From assembly GCA_003255065.1 (NCBI GenBank), contig QAOA01000112.1, positions 1,098,522 through 1,162,521 on the forward strand: a DNA stretch of 64,000 nt, written 5' to 3'. The stretch's first letter is position 1, and each line of letters begins with the position of its first letter. Below are positions 24,312-34,128 of this stretch, piece by piece. Made by a program: the position numbers and the translations under genes. The notes beneath the pieces were generated by a model. It was given only the letters and a program-made list of their open reading frames with translations, was not told where the DNA came from and did not search any database. This DNA is from Cercis canadensis. Its lineage: Eukaryota > Streptophyta > Magnoliopsida > Fabales > Fabaceae.

Positions 24312-27300
24312 ATGGCAAACGCTTGTGACAAGAGCTTCGCCAGCAGTTATATGTTATTGAAACCTGAAGAACTGGGCTTCTTTGATCTCATTCATGTCTT
24401 ATTTTCCCCTAACTTAGAGAAAAGAACGTTTGTGGACTCTCCTGAGGGCAATTTGGAGGAAAGCTTCCGCCACAGATGGCTTATGTTTATCTCTATCTTA
24501 ACCCAGAAGTTTCTGCAGTTTGTGGCCACGCCCCTTGCTTATTTTGGGTCTTCCCTTGAGTTTTGGTTGAACTTAGTTTCCAGCAACCAAAATGTCTTCA
24601 TGCTCATACTTAACGTTTTAAGAGGTTAGTTTTTTCTTCCTTTTGTGTAAATATCTCTTGACAAGTTTATATCTTACACTAGCTAGTTAATTTGCTCAGA
24701 TTTTATAGAATAATGCAAATCCTATATTGATCTTCTATATGACAGTCTGTTATGAAACTCGTTGATTGATATAGCTCTTGCTTTGAGTTTTACGTATGTT
24801 TCCAACTTTAGGACAATTTTGTGGGGACGCTGAGATGGTAATGAACTAAAAGTAAGTGATAAAGTCCTCATTATTTTTGGAACTTAGTATTTTTACAAAC
24901 TATCTAAAACATTCATCATTAGTTCAAGCATAATAGTGACTTGCAACAAACTACACAGTCTTTAATAAAGAACCTATATATTTGTCAATTGAAAATTAAC
25001 TATCAAGTTATTGCATTACTTACTTCTTCTTCTTTTTCTACATGATTAGAGGAATATTTTTTCAGGATTTCAACATACAAGGCGCACAATTTGAAAGGCA
25101 TAGTACCGAGATTGCGTTATCTACATTAAGAAGATGTAATATCCCTCTTATGCATTTTATAATATATAGCAACATTTTGGACAAAAAATAACAAAACAAT
25201 AGGCTACCAACTGAGTAAAATTAGAATTAATAATATTAATCGCATATGAATAAAGTAATGATAACTAGCTACTTTCACAGTTATAAGAAATTTGAATTTG
25301 TAAAATCAGATAATTGTATATTAGTGGTTGTCCTGCTTAATTACCCACCAAAATTCGTATCTTAAAGTTGAGTACTTATGTTATTTTCAGAAATTGTTTA
25401 CAGTGGACAAACTGTTAGCTTAGAGTTTATCAACAAAAGGTTTAGATTGAGTATTAATTTATTCGCTATACCCCTAGCAAAATTTGATTCCAACTTCGCG
25501 GTAAGTAATCAACATATGGGGCTGCTAAGGGAAAAGTTTCTTTCAACGTGATCTTTGAGGTCGTTAGCTTGTAAGTAATATCTTATTTTCTTTCCTTAAA
25601 GCAACTGAATAACTGTTGAGCTTTAAGTTGGAAACTTCATGTAACTTGATTTCTTTTCTAAAAGGTGCGTGTACTTTTCTTTTCTTTGTTTTTTTTTTTT
25701 TGGCCAAAAAGGTGTGTGTACACTCGAGGGAGGTTGTACATAATCTTCTAAATCAGAAAGGCTAGGCTAGGCTTAATTAAGAACGGTGTTTAAAGTCTAG
25801 AATTGGACTTCTATACCATTTACCTTCGCTTTCGGTGTACCTTCTCTTTAGGAGGAAAATAGAATATAATATTTTGATGAATTAACAGGTAAGGCGGTGA
25901 TTCCCGATAGAGCATCCGCGAATTTTTCGTCATTTATCGGGAATTTGGACAAGCGAGTGGAGTTGGATCATAGCCTCAAGCGTCAAGATATCAAGTACAA
26001 TGCTGCACTCTCTGTGATGGCTTCCAAAGTGTCCTACGAGAATGTAGCTTACATTGAAACTACTGTCAAAGATCACTGGAAGGTTTAATGATTAACCTCT
26101 CTTAATTTAATTAATCAATTAATTGATTGATTTCTACCAGTTCATCCTCAATTAATCTTGTTTTGAAATCTGGGTTCTCGTGTAGATGGAATGCTTGGGC
26201 TTTTCTGACTTCTGGAATGGTAAGAAACTAATAACAAGTAAGAGACAAACTGGAAGATTACTTAATTAACAAAATTAGTTAGTGTTTGATTAAAATTTTC
26301 TTCTTAATGTTTTTGGCAAGTGGCAGATTATCAAGGAAAGGCCTCAACTCAGGCATTCATTCTTCTAGACAAAAGCGAGGAGCAGGATACTTATGTTGTG
26401 GCCTTCAGAGGAACAGAACCGTTTAATTCGGACGATTGGTGCTCTGATTTTGACATCTCATGGTATGGGATTCCAGGGCTTGGAAAAATCCATGGTGGCT
26501 TCATGAAAGCCTTGGGTTTACAGAGGAATATGGGTTGGCCTAAGGAAATTACAAGAGATGAGAGTCATCCACACTTAGCCTACTATGCCATTAGGGGCAT
26601 ACTAAGGGAACGTTTGGCTGCAAATGATAAAGCAAAGTTTATACTCACAGGCCACAGTTTGGGTGGAGCACTCGCAATTCTGTTTACGGCGATCTTGTTG
26701 TTTCACGATGACACGTTTTTATTGGAGAGAATAGAGGGAGTGTACACGTTTGGGCAACCAAGAGTTGGAGATGAAACGTTTGCAGAGTACATGGAGCAAC
26801 AGCTCAGATATCATCGTATCCCATATTATAGGTTTGTTTACTGCAATGATATCGTTACAAGGTTGCCCTACGATGACAAGGACTTGATGTTCAAGCACTT
26901 TGGCCAATGTGTTTACTATGACAGGAATTACCAACTCAAGGTACATAATAATAATATGGTAAAACTAATATATCTTTCTTTCTTAGAATCTTAGTTGTGA
27001 GCCTAGCTAATAACAAGAAGATCCAATGTACTGACAGCATTATAATTTGTTTTTAATTCTAATGCAGATTGTTAAGGAAGAGCCGAATAAGAACTACTTC
27101 TCGCCCTCGGCGACGATACCGATGACAGTGAATGCGTTTTGGGAAATAATAAGAAGCTTCACTACCGTGCGCAAAAATGGACCTGACTATAGAGAATCTT
27201 TCCTTCTACGACTTTTTAGGATTATTGGCTTGTTCATTCCTGGGGTACCTCCTCATTGTCCCCAAGATTATGTCAATGCCACTCGACTGGGACCGCTTCT

Positions 27301-27334
27301 TCCACAATTAACTGCACATCACAAACATGATTAA
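24312..27334 (+). CDS. Class-3 lipase, OBL-like, tandem copy 2
   Basis: Five exons with the same lengths as copy 1 except the last: 24312-24624, 25889-26082, 26186-26219, 26327-26940, 27068-27334; 473 residues. The start at MANACDKSF aligns with the copy 1 start. It contains the hydrophobic N-terminal segment, GHSLGG in exon 4, [13 protein letters not shown] for the acidic residue, and [11 protein letters not shown] with the C-terminal His, so the triad is intact. The 34-base micro-exon 3 encodes [11 protein letters not shown]. The C-terminus is six residues longer than copy 1 (TAHHKHD end). It acts, by family, as a neutral-lipid hydrolase on lipid droplets. The retrotransposon inserted about 300 bases beyond the stop, probably beyond the 3' UTR. 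No frame damage is seen. Confidence 0.9.
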
Positions 27335-27637
27335 TTCTTACCACCTTTTCAGCTAAGACTTGAAATTTAAAATCTTCAATATTGTACATTATGTCTCTCT
27401 ATGTCTAAATTAATTGTATGGATGAAAAATTTATAAATGAAGATCAAGTGCTGCTGCAAATTACCGTGTTGGTTAATGGTGGATCCAAAATAGTACTATT
27501 TTCCTATTTCTCTCCCAAAATAAAAAAGCTCTTCAAAATATTTAGTCTTCCTAGAAATACTAAAATAGAGAGAAATCTATTAAGTAAACTTAGTCTTCAA
27601 AAAAGATGTACACAATCAAACACTCTATACTTGCTTC
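27335..27637. other. Copy 2 3' flank up to the retrotransposon
   Basis: AT-rich sequence that must hold the 3' UTR and poly(A) signals of lipase copy 2. It ends in GCTTC directly before the TGATAG terminus of the 5' LTR. Confidence 0.5.
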
Positions 27638-27921
27638 TGATAGAAACCAACACAACGAGGAGGGTAGTAAAGGAAAAACAAGGGCTAACAAAATCACCAA
27701 ACGGCCTCAGGGGTGGGAAGAATATATTCACTGAAGTGATGGAGAATTAGTTATAGTTTGTTAGAATTACCATGAATTTAGGATCTATTGTATCTTTGAA
27801 CCTCTCTATATAAAGAGGAGTATGAATGAAAGAAGGGGAGGAATATTTAGTTACCAGTTTATTTTCTCTTGGAGGTTTTTCCCTTGCCTCGAATCAGGGA
27901 GAATTATCCATTTCCCTATCA
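27638..27921 (+). repeat. 5' LTR
   Basis: 284 bases, TGATAG to CTATCA, with CTCTATATAAAGAGG as the promoter TATA region near 27807. It is followed at 27923 by TGGTGCTTTCATTG, in the place and with the TGG start of a tRNA primer-binding site. The priming tRNA was not identified. Confidence 0.93.
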
Positions 27922-27946
27922 TTGGTGCTTTCATTGCCCTTCCACC

Positions 27947-28680
27947 ATGACTGACCTGGCCAAACAGAAAACCACCTCCTCTTTCGATGACAGGCTGGAG
28001 GATGCCATTGCCAAATTGGCTCTTTCTCAAGCTTCTCTGCATAAACGTCTTGATGATGTCTTGTCTCGTTTGGGTTCTCTCGAAACCCGCCCACCGCTGG
28101 CTGCCAATCATTCCAATAATCAATCCTCTGATTCATCCGTCCACACAACACCTCCCAACCCCCTTCTTTTCCCAGAACGTCGTTCAAACTGGACGTCCCT
28201 AGCTTTGATGGCACCGATCCACTGGGATGGATCTTCAAGATCACTCAATTTTTTAGTTACCACCAAACCCCTGATGATCAACGTCTGACCATTGTTGCCT
28301 TTTACATGACTGGACCCGCCCTTAGCTGGTACCAATGGATGCATGGCAATGGACAAATTCGCTCCTGGCCGAGCTTCATCTATGCCCTGGAGGTCCGTTT
28401 TGCCCCGTCGTTGTATGAAGATCCTCAAGGCGCCCTTTTCAAACTCACGCAGACAGGATCTGTGCGGAATTACCAAACCGAATTTGAGACCATCACCAAC
28501 CGTATCATTGGCCTTCCAAATACCGCCCTTCTTAGTTGTTTCATCTCGGGTTTGTCTCCGAAGATACGACGGGAAGTTCAAGCTCATCAACCCATTAATC
28601 TGGCCCAAGCTATTGCCTTAGCCAAACTACAGGAGGAGACAATTTTGGACGCCAAACAGGCGGCACAGGTCAAACCATAA
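27947..28680 (+). pseudogene. Retrotransposon gag region, frameshifted
   Basis: The first ATG after the primer-binding region opens a frame encoding a coiled-coil-like start (LEDAIAKLALSQASLHKRLDDVL). The gag core, with GPALSWYQWM and Q(T)EFE-type motifs, continues in a different frame after a shift near 28185 and ends at a TAA at 28678. This is the structural protein of the element. It cannot be made from this copy as a single product. Confidence 0.8.
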
Positions 28681-28799
28681 ACCTCCTTTCAACCTTCACG
28701 GACTCCTCTTACGACTTCGTCTCCATTTTCCATATCTCCAAAATCACCAACTATTCCCATTAAGAAACTTACCGCCGCTGAAATGCAGACTCGGCGAGA

Positions 28800-29441
28800 T
28801 GGGGTTTGTGCTACAACTGTGATGAGAAGTACAAATTCGGCCACAAATGTAAGGCTCGATTCTTTTATTTACTGGGTGATGAACTTGACTCTAGTTGTAA
28901 TACTAAGGATAGTGAGGAGAACTCGGATTCGGATCCTATACCCGAGTTTGTTCCTGATCCAGATCCACAAGCCCAGATTAGTTTTCATGCTTTGCTGAAC
29001 TATTCCGCCCCAGAAACATTGCGTCTCACAGGTCGTATTGCATCCAAGGAGCTATAGGTCCTCATTGATGGGGGCAGTACCCATAATTTTCTCTAGGCTA
29101 AGATTGCCAAATACTTGGGTTTGCGGTCTAGTCCGACTCCTCCGTTTCGAGTCTTGATTGGGAATGGTGAACACTTAACTTGCTCTGCTATTTGTAAACA
29201 GGTGCCCTTGGGTCTTCAGAAGCAAGTCTTCACCGTAGATTTATTTATTCTGCCAATCAGTGGAGTTGATGTTGTCTTGGGTGTGCAGTGGCTCAAACAA
29301 CTGGGCCCAGTGGTTACCGATTATAGCAAGTTGCTTATGAAGTTCATGTGGCAGGGTCAATGGGTCCAATTAACAGGTCAGCCCCAATATTCCTTCGACC
29401 CAATCTCCTTTCATCAACTCAGGCGACTACATGACATCTAG
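28800..29441 (+). pseudogene. Retrotransposon zinc knuckle and aspartic protease, with stop codons
   Basis: A CCHC knuckle (CYNCDEKYKFGHKC) begins near 28809 in yet another frame. It is followed by the protease with active-site DGGSTHNF near 29068 and DVVLGVQWL near 29270. In-frame TAG codons at 29055, 29094 and 29439 interrupt it. Confidence 0.8.
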
Positions 29442-29555
29442 GGCGTAGCGGAATGTTTTCATCTCCAAATCATTGCTCATCAATCATATGCACCAAGCCC
29501 AGAACCACCTGTAGCACCCAACCCAGATGTATTCCCTTCTTCGTCCCTAACATCA

Positions 29556-30791
29556 TTGCTCTCACAATACCGCCCTCTGTTTGAACCCCATACCGCCTTA
29601 CCCCCTGATCGCAACATTACACACCATATACATCTATTTCCTGATAGTAAACCTGTCAATGTCCGGCCATATCGCTATCCCCACTTTCAGAAACAAGAAA
29701 TTGAATCCCAAGTCTCCGAGATGCTACGCACATGTGTGATACGTTCTAGCACTAGTGCTTTCTCTTCCCCAGTGTTACTCATCAAGAAGAAAGACGGGTC
29801 ATGGCGCTTCTGCGTCGATTATCATGCCTTGAACACTATTACGGTCAAATATCGTTTTCCCATACCCACCATCGATGAATTATTGGATGAATTAGCAAAT
29901 GCTCGATGGTTTTCTAAATTGGATTTACGTGCTGGGTATCATCAAATCCGTATGACAGCAGAGGATGTTCATAAAACGGCATTCCGGACTCACGAAGGTC
30001 ACTATGAGTTTAGGGTAATGTCGTTTGGCTTATGCAACGCCCCATCCACATTTCAAGCTGCCATGAATAACCTTTTTCGGCCATTGTTGCGGAAGTCCGT
30101 CATTATGTTTTTTGATGATATCTTGGTCTATAGTCCCTCACTAGATATTCATGTCTTCCAGTTGAAGCAAGTGTTCGATATTTTGTTAGTTGGCCAATTT
30201 TTTTTAAAGCAATCCAAATGTCTCTTCTGTCAACAATCCATGGAATATTTGGGGCATGTTATTTCCTATAATGGGGTGGCACCTGATCAATCCAAGATTG
30301 AAGCTATGCTCAAATGGCCGACGCCAAAAACGATAAAACAATTGAGAGGATTCCTGGGCTTAACTGGTTTTTATAGGAAATTTATCCAAAATTATGCCTC
30401 ACGAGCTGCTGCCCTGACTGACTTGCTAAAAAAAGATGCGTTTGCCTGGAGTGATGCGGCTCAGTTATCATTTGATAATTTGAAACAAGCCATGTTACAA
30501 GCACCTGTTCTGGCTATTCCGAATTTTAACCTGCCATTCATTTTACAAACAGATGCGTCTGGCTCAGGTATGGGTGCCGTATTACTTCAATCTGATCATC
30601 TTGTTGCTTATTTTAGCAAAAAATTTTGTCCTCGACTACTAAATTCATCAACATATATTCGTGAGTTGCATGCCATTATATGTGCTGTCAAGAAGTGGCG
30701 TCAATATTTGTTGGGCAGAAAATTTACCATCCAAACAGACCATAAAATCATTAAGGATCTTATGACTCAAGTGATCCAGACTCCGGAATAG
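29556..30791 (+). pseudogene. Retrotransposon reverse transcriptase and RNase H, open but cut by a TAG
   Basis: A 411-codon open stretch encodes reverse transcriptase, with KKDGSWRFCVDYHALN, the SFGLCNAPSTFQ block and the catalytic FFDDILVYS. The RNase H domain follows (QTDASGSGMGAVL, near 30550). The frame ends at TAG 30789, where related elements continue with Gln (TPEQ). The upstream limit is the preceding TAG at 29439, not a real start, because the enzyme is part of a polyprotein. Confidence 0.88.
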
Positions 30792-30827
30792 CATCAATAT
30801 TTATCCAAATTACTTGGCTTTGATTAT

Positions 30828-32709
30828 GTGATTGTGTACAAACCGGGTCACACTAATGTTACCACTAATGCTTTATCTCGCATCATCCCTGAGGAGCATT
30901 CATCAGTCCTTGAGTCTCCACAGTGTTTGGTTCTTACTATGCCTCATTTTGGTCTTGTGGATGCACTACGAAGTGAACTTGCAAATTCTGACACAGTCAG
31001 ACAGTTAAAACAGCAGATAATTGACCAACCTGCAAAGCATTCTCAGTGGCGTATTGTTGATGATTTAATACTATATCAAGACCGCATATTCATACCTGCA
31101 GAATCCCATTTCAAGACTACTATTATGCAGGAATTTCATTCTTCCTTACTTGGGGGTCATGCGGGTGTAGCCAAAACCTTGAGTCGGCTCAATGCTAATT
31201 TTTTTGGGCTACAATGCATGCTGATGTGACCCAGTTTGTTCGATCTTGTATCATTTGTCAACAAACAAAAAGTCTTACTCAGACACCTGCGGGACTTCTT
31301 CAACCAATTCCACCTCCTTACCAAGTGTGGGAAGATCTTTCTCTTGATTTTATTACTGGGTTACCTCCATCCAATGGGTCCACTGTAATTCTAGTTGTAG
31401 TTGACCGTTTTAGTAAAGCAGCACATTTTGGATTATTAGCCACCCATTATACTGCTGTTAAGGTCGCTGAGTTATTTGTTACAATGGTGTGCAAGCATCA
31501 TGGCCTTCCCAAGAGTCTCATCTCTGACCGAGACACTATATTTCTAAGTCGATTTTGGATAGAGTTATTTAAACTCAGTGGGACGCAACTAAGAATGAGT
31601 ACTGCTTATCACCCACAGTCAGATGGGCAGACGGATGTGATCAATTGCATCTTGCAACAGTATTTGAGGGTNATACTGCTGTTAAGGCCGCTGAGTTATT
31701 TGTTACAATGGTGTGCAAGCATCATGGCATTCCCAAGAGTCTCATCTCTGACCGAGACACTATATTTCTAAGTCGATTTTGGATAGAGTTATTTAAACTC
31801 AGTGGGACGCAACTAAGAATGAGTACTGCTTATCACCCACAGTCAGATGGGCAGACGGATGTGATCAATTGCATCTTGCAACAGTATTTGAGGGTATTCT
31901 GCCACGATAAGCCCTCTCAGTGGGGAAAATTTTTACCATGGGCTGAATGGAACTACAATACAACAGTACACTCAGTCACAAATATCACTCCTTTTGAAAT
32001 AGTTTATGGCAGACCACCTCCCAGTATTCCTCATTACGTTGGTGGGACAACTTCAGTGGTAGCTGTCGAGGAAGATCTCATGACCAGAGAAGCAGTATTG
32101 ACTCAATTGCAACAGAAACTCCTAAAAGCACAAGCATAGATGAAAGCATATGCTGATAGGTCACGTCGAGATGTGCAGTATAATGTGGGCGACTGGGTTC
32201 ATGTTAAACTTAGACCATATCGGCAAACATTCGTCACTGCTGCTTCATGTAAAAAACTTGCCAAACGTTTTTATGGGCCTTTTCAGATCACTGAACGCAT
32301 CGGTCCAGTCGCTTACAAACTGGACTTGCCAAGCCACTCTCGCATTCATCCAGTTTTTCATTGTTCTTTGCTCAAATTGCACCATGGACCTGCTCCTATT
32401 ACTCCAACTACTTTACCGGAAAGTAATGAATTTCATCAACCCATCATCACTCCACTTGCTATCTTGGACCAGAAAATTGTTATGACAACTACTGGGGAAC
32501 AAAAGTTGGTGTTAGTTCAATGGCAGGGTCTCCTTCCGGAAGAAGCTACATGGGAAAACTTGGATGATATACATCGGGATTTTCCTTTCTTACACCTTGA
32601 GGACAAGGTGCATTTCCCAGTGGGTAGCAATGATAGAAACCAACACAACGAGGAGGGTAGTAAAGGAAAAACAAGGGCTAACAGAATCACCAAACGGCCT
32701 CAGGGGTGA
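30828..32709 (+). pseudogene. Retrotransposon integrase and chromodomain, broken and partly duplicated
   Basis: The HHCC zinc region (GGHAGVAKT ... CIICQQTKS) is split by a frameshift near 31210. The catalytic core shows DFITGLPPSNG, SDRDTIF and YHPQSDGQTD. A 223-base block of the core is present twice (31449-31671 and 31673-31895), separated by one N. A TAG at 32137 precedes the C-terminal part, which ends in a chromodomain (LVQWQGLLPEEATWENLDDI, near 32510). Chromodomains direct integration to particular chromatin. The frame runs past 32631 into the 3' LTR and stops at 32707-32709. Confidence 0.88.
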
Positions 32710-32914
32710 GAAGAATATATTCACTGAAGTGATGGAGAATTAGTTATAGTTTGTTAGAATTACCATGAATTTAGGATCTATTGTATCTTTGAATCTCTCT
32801 ATATAAAGAGGAGTATGAATGAAAGAAAGGGAGAAATATTTAATTACCAGTTTATTTTCTCTTAGACGTTTTTCCCCTGCCTCGAATCAGGGAGAATTAT
32901 CCATTTCCCTATCA
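32631..32914 (+). repeat. 3' LTR
   Basis: 284 bases, same termini as the 5' LTR, with about nine substitutions and no length change by eye. The last codons of the polyprotein frame overlap its first 79 bases. Confidence 0.93.
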
Positions 32915-33342
32915 CTTCTCCCTTAAACTTTTATTATATAGTAAGAGCCACACTTTTTTTTTTTTTTTTTTTTTTTTTGATGTGGTAAGACCCACACTTC
33001 TGTACAGAGTTTGTCATTGACTCAGCATACTTAATTTTTACGGACTGGATGTCTACCCAAGATGTGCCCATGCGGGTCATGCCTCTGCCCGTACCCTTCC
33101 CTCTTTCAGTCTTTTCCCTTTGGTTTTTGTCCATGACTCATGACCCTTTCCCTTTTCACGTTGTCCATTTTCTTTCTTTTCAGTTACCACTGTCTGTTTC
33201 TCTTTCTCAGTTCCAATTTGACCCAAGCAAGCCAATGGCATAAAGCGTTCAAAATATTCTTCTATCTTTTTAGTGCCACGTTTTCTCTCCTTTTTTTTTT
33301 TTTTTCATATTTCTACATCCTTCTCTTGAAAAAAAAATAAAA

Positions 33343-33437
33343 TAATAAGAACTACTTCTCACAGTTGACGATGATAACGATGGCAGTGAATACGTTTTGG
33401 GAGATAGTAAGGAGCTTGACCAAAAAAGTTACCTGAA
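33343..33437 (+). pseudogene. Orphan lipase exon-5 fragment
   Basis: This stretch reads AATAAGAACTACTTCTCAC and on through ACGATGGCAGTGAATACG and TTTTGGGAGATAGTAAGGAG. It is clearly homologous to exon 5 of copy 2 (27083 onward), encoding NKNYFS...MAVNTFWEIVRSLT, and then meets a TGA at 33435. Exons 1-4 and the end of exon 5 are absent. It is the remnant of a fourth lipase copy, or of a partial duplication of copy 2 or 3. Confidence 0.8.
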
Positions 33438-33584
33438 GATGGTAAATGTCTTTGGATCTTCCAAAGAATACAAACGATCTGACGAGAGAAATTCTATTTA
33501 ATACTGAAAAACTAATTTGCTTATGGGAAAGTGTATATAGTACCTAAATTTGTAATTTAAGTCACATAAAAAAAAATTAATTTG

Positions 33585-33745
33585 GAGTTATGATTAAAGT
33601 GGTAAGAGGTCGTTCATTTCAATCAATAAGATATTGAGTTTCGAATCCTTACCAAGATGTTTAGTGGTCCTAAACTAAGGATTGTCGCTTGAGTAACTTT
33701 GTGCCTCATGAAATTTTCTCCTAATTTACCTATTTTTTTGGATAA
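33585..33745 (+). mobile_element. Possible tRNA-derived SINE
   Basis: AGTGGTAAGAGG resembles a pol III A box. About 40 bases further, GAGTTTCGAATCC resembles the B box (GGTTCGANTCC), and the stretch ends before a T-rich run near 33734. That order and spacing fit a tRNA-derived SINE head. No second copy is present in the window to define its ends. Confidence 0.35.
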
Positions 33746-34032
33746 AAAAAATTCAATATAAGAAACTTAAAAATATATTATCTACTAAGAAAAAAAAACT
33801 CAAAAGTATCATGTTTTGCAAGATAAAGGCAGAATATTGACTATATGTCAAATTAAAATAAACGAACATATTCTTTTCTTGCAAGAAAAGAAGAAAACTA
33901 TTACAACTAATAATATTAGGAAAGAATTACCCGAAAAAATATATTAGGAAAGTATCAATATTAAAATAATAATATTATTAGGAGTAGCGAAATTTTGGCG
34001 ATCGTAATTGTCTTGGAAGTCACAAGTCCATC

Positions 34033-34040
34033 TATATAAA
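34033..34040 (+). promoter_or_regulatory. TATA box of lipase copy 3
   Basis: TATATAAA 96 bases before the ATG at 34129, in a context (TATATAAAGC, then AAAACCCTATT) shared with copy 2. Confidence 0.65.
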
Positions 34041-34128
34041 GCCAGGGATTCAGATTCACAAAAGAGCATACAGCGGCCAAAAACCCTATTTTCTTTTCTC
34101 CTTTAATTTGCGTATTGTCTAGTTAACC

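Larger units (their letters stand above)
27638..32914 (+). mobile_element. Ty3/gypsy chromodomain retrotransposon, Reina-like, degenerate
   Basis: Two 284-base LTRs flank a 5277-base element. Both begin TGATAG and end CTATCA, and CTTC flanks both sides as a possible short target duplication. The internal order gag - zinc knuckle - protease - reverse transcriptase - RNase H - integrase - chromodomain is that of Ty3/gypsy chromoviruses. Short LTRs and small total size suggest the Reina lineage. Counting by eye, the LTRs differ at about 9 of 284 positions (about 3 percent), so the insertion is fairly recent, of the order of one to a few million years at usual plant rates. Coding is broken by at least two frameshifts and six stop codons. 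A 223-base duplication with an N inside the integrase is probably an assembly error. Confidence 0.93.
32915..34032. other. Spacer between the retrotransposon and lipase copy 3
   Basis: Contains a poly-T run near 32955-32978, pyrimidine-rich DNA, an orphan lipase exon-5 fragment (about 33343-33437) and a tRNA-like SINE candidate (about 33585-33745). The rest is AT-rich spacer and the copy 3 promoter. Confidence 0.5.
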
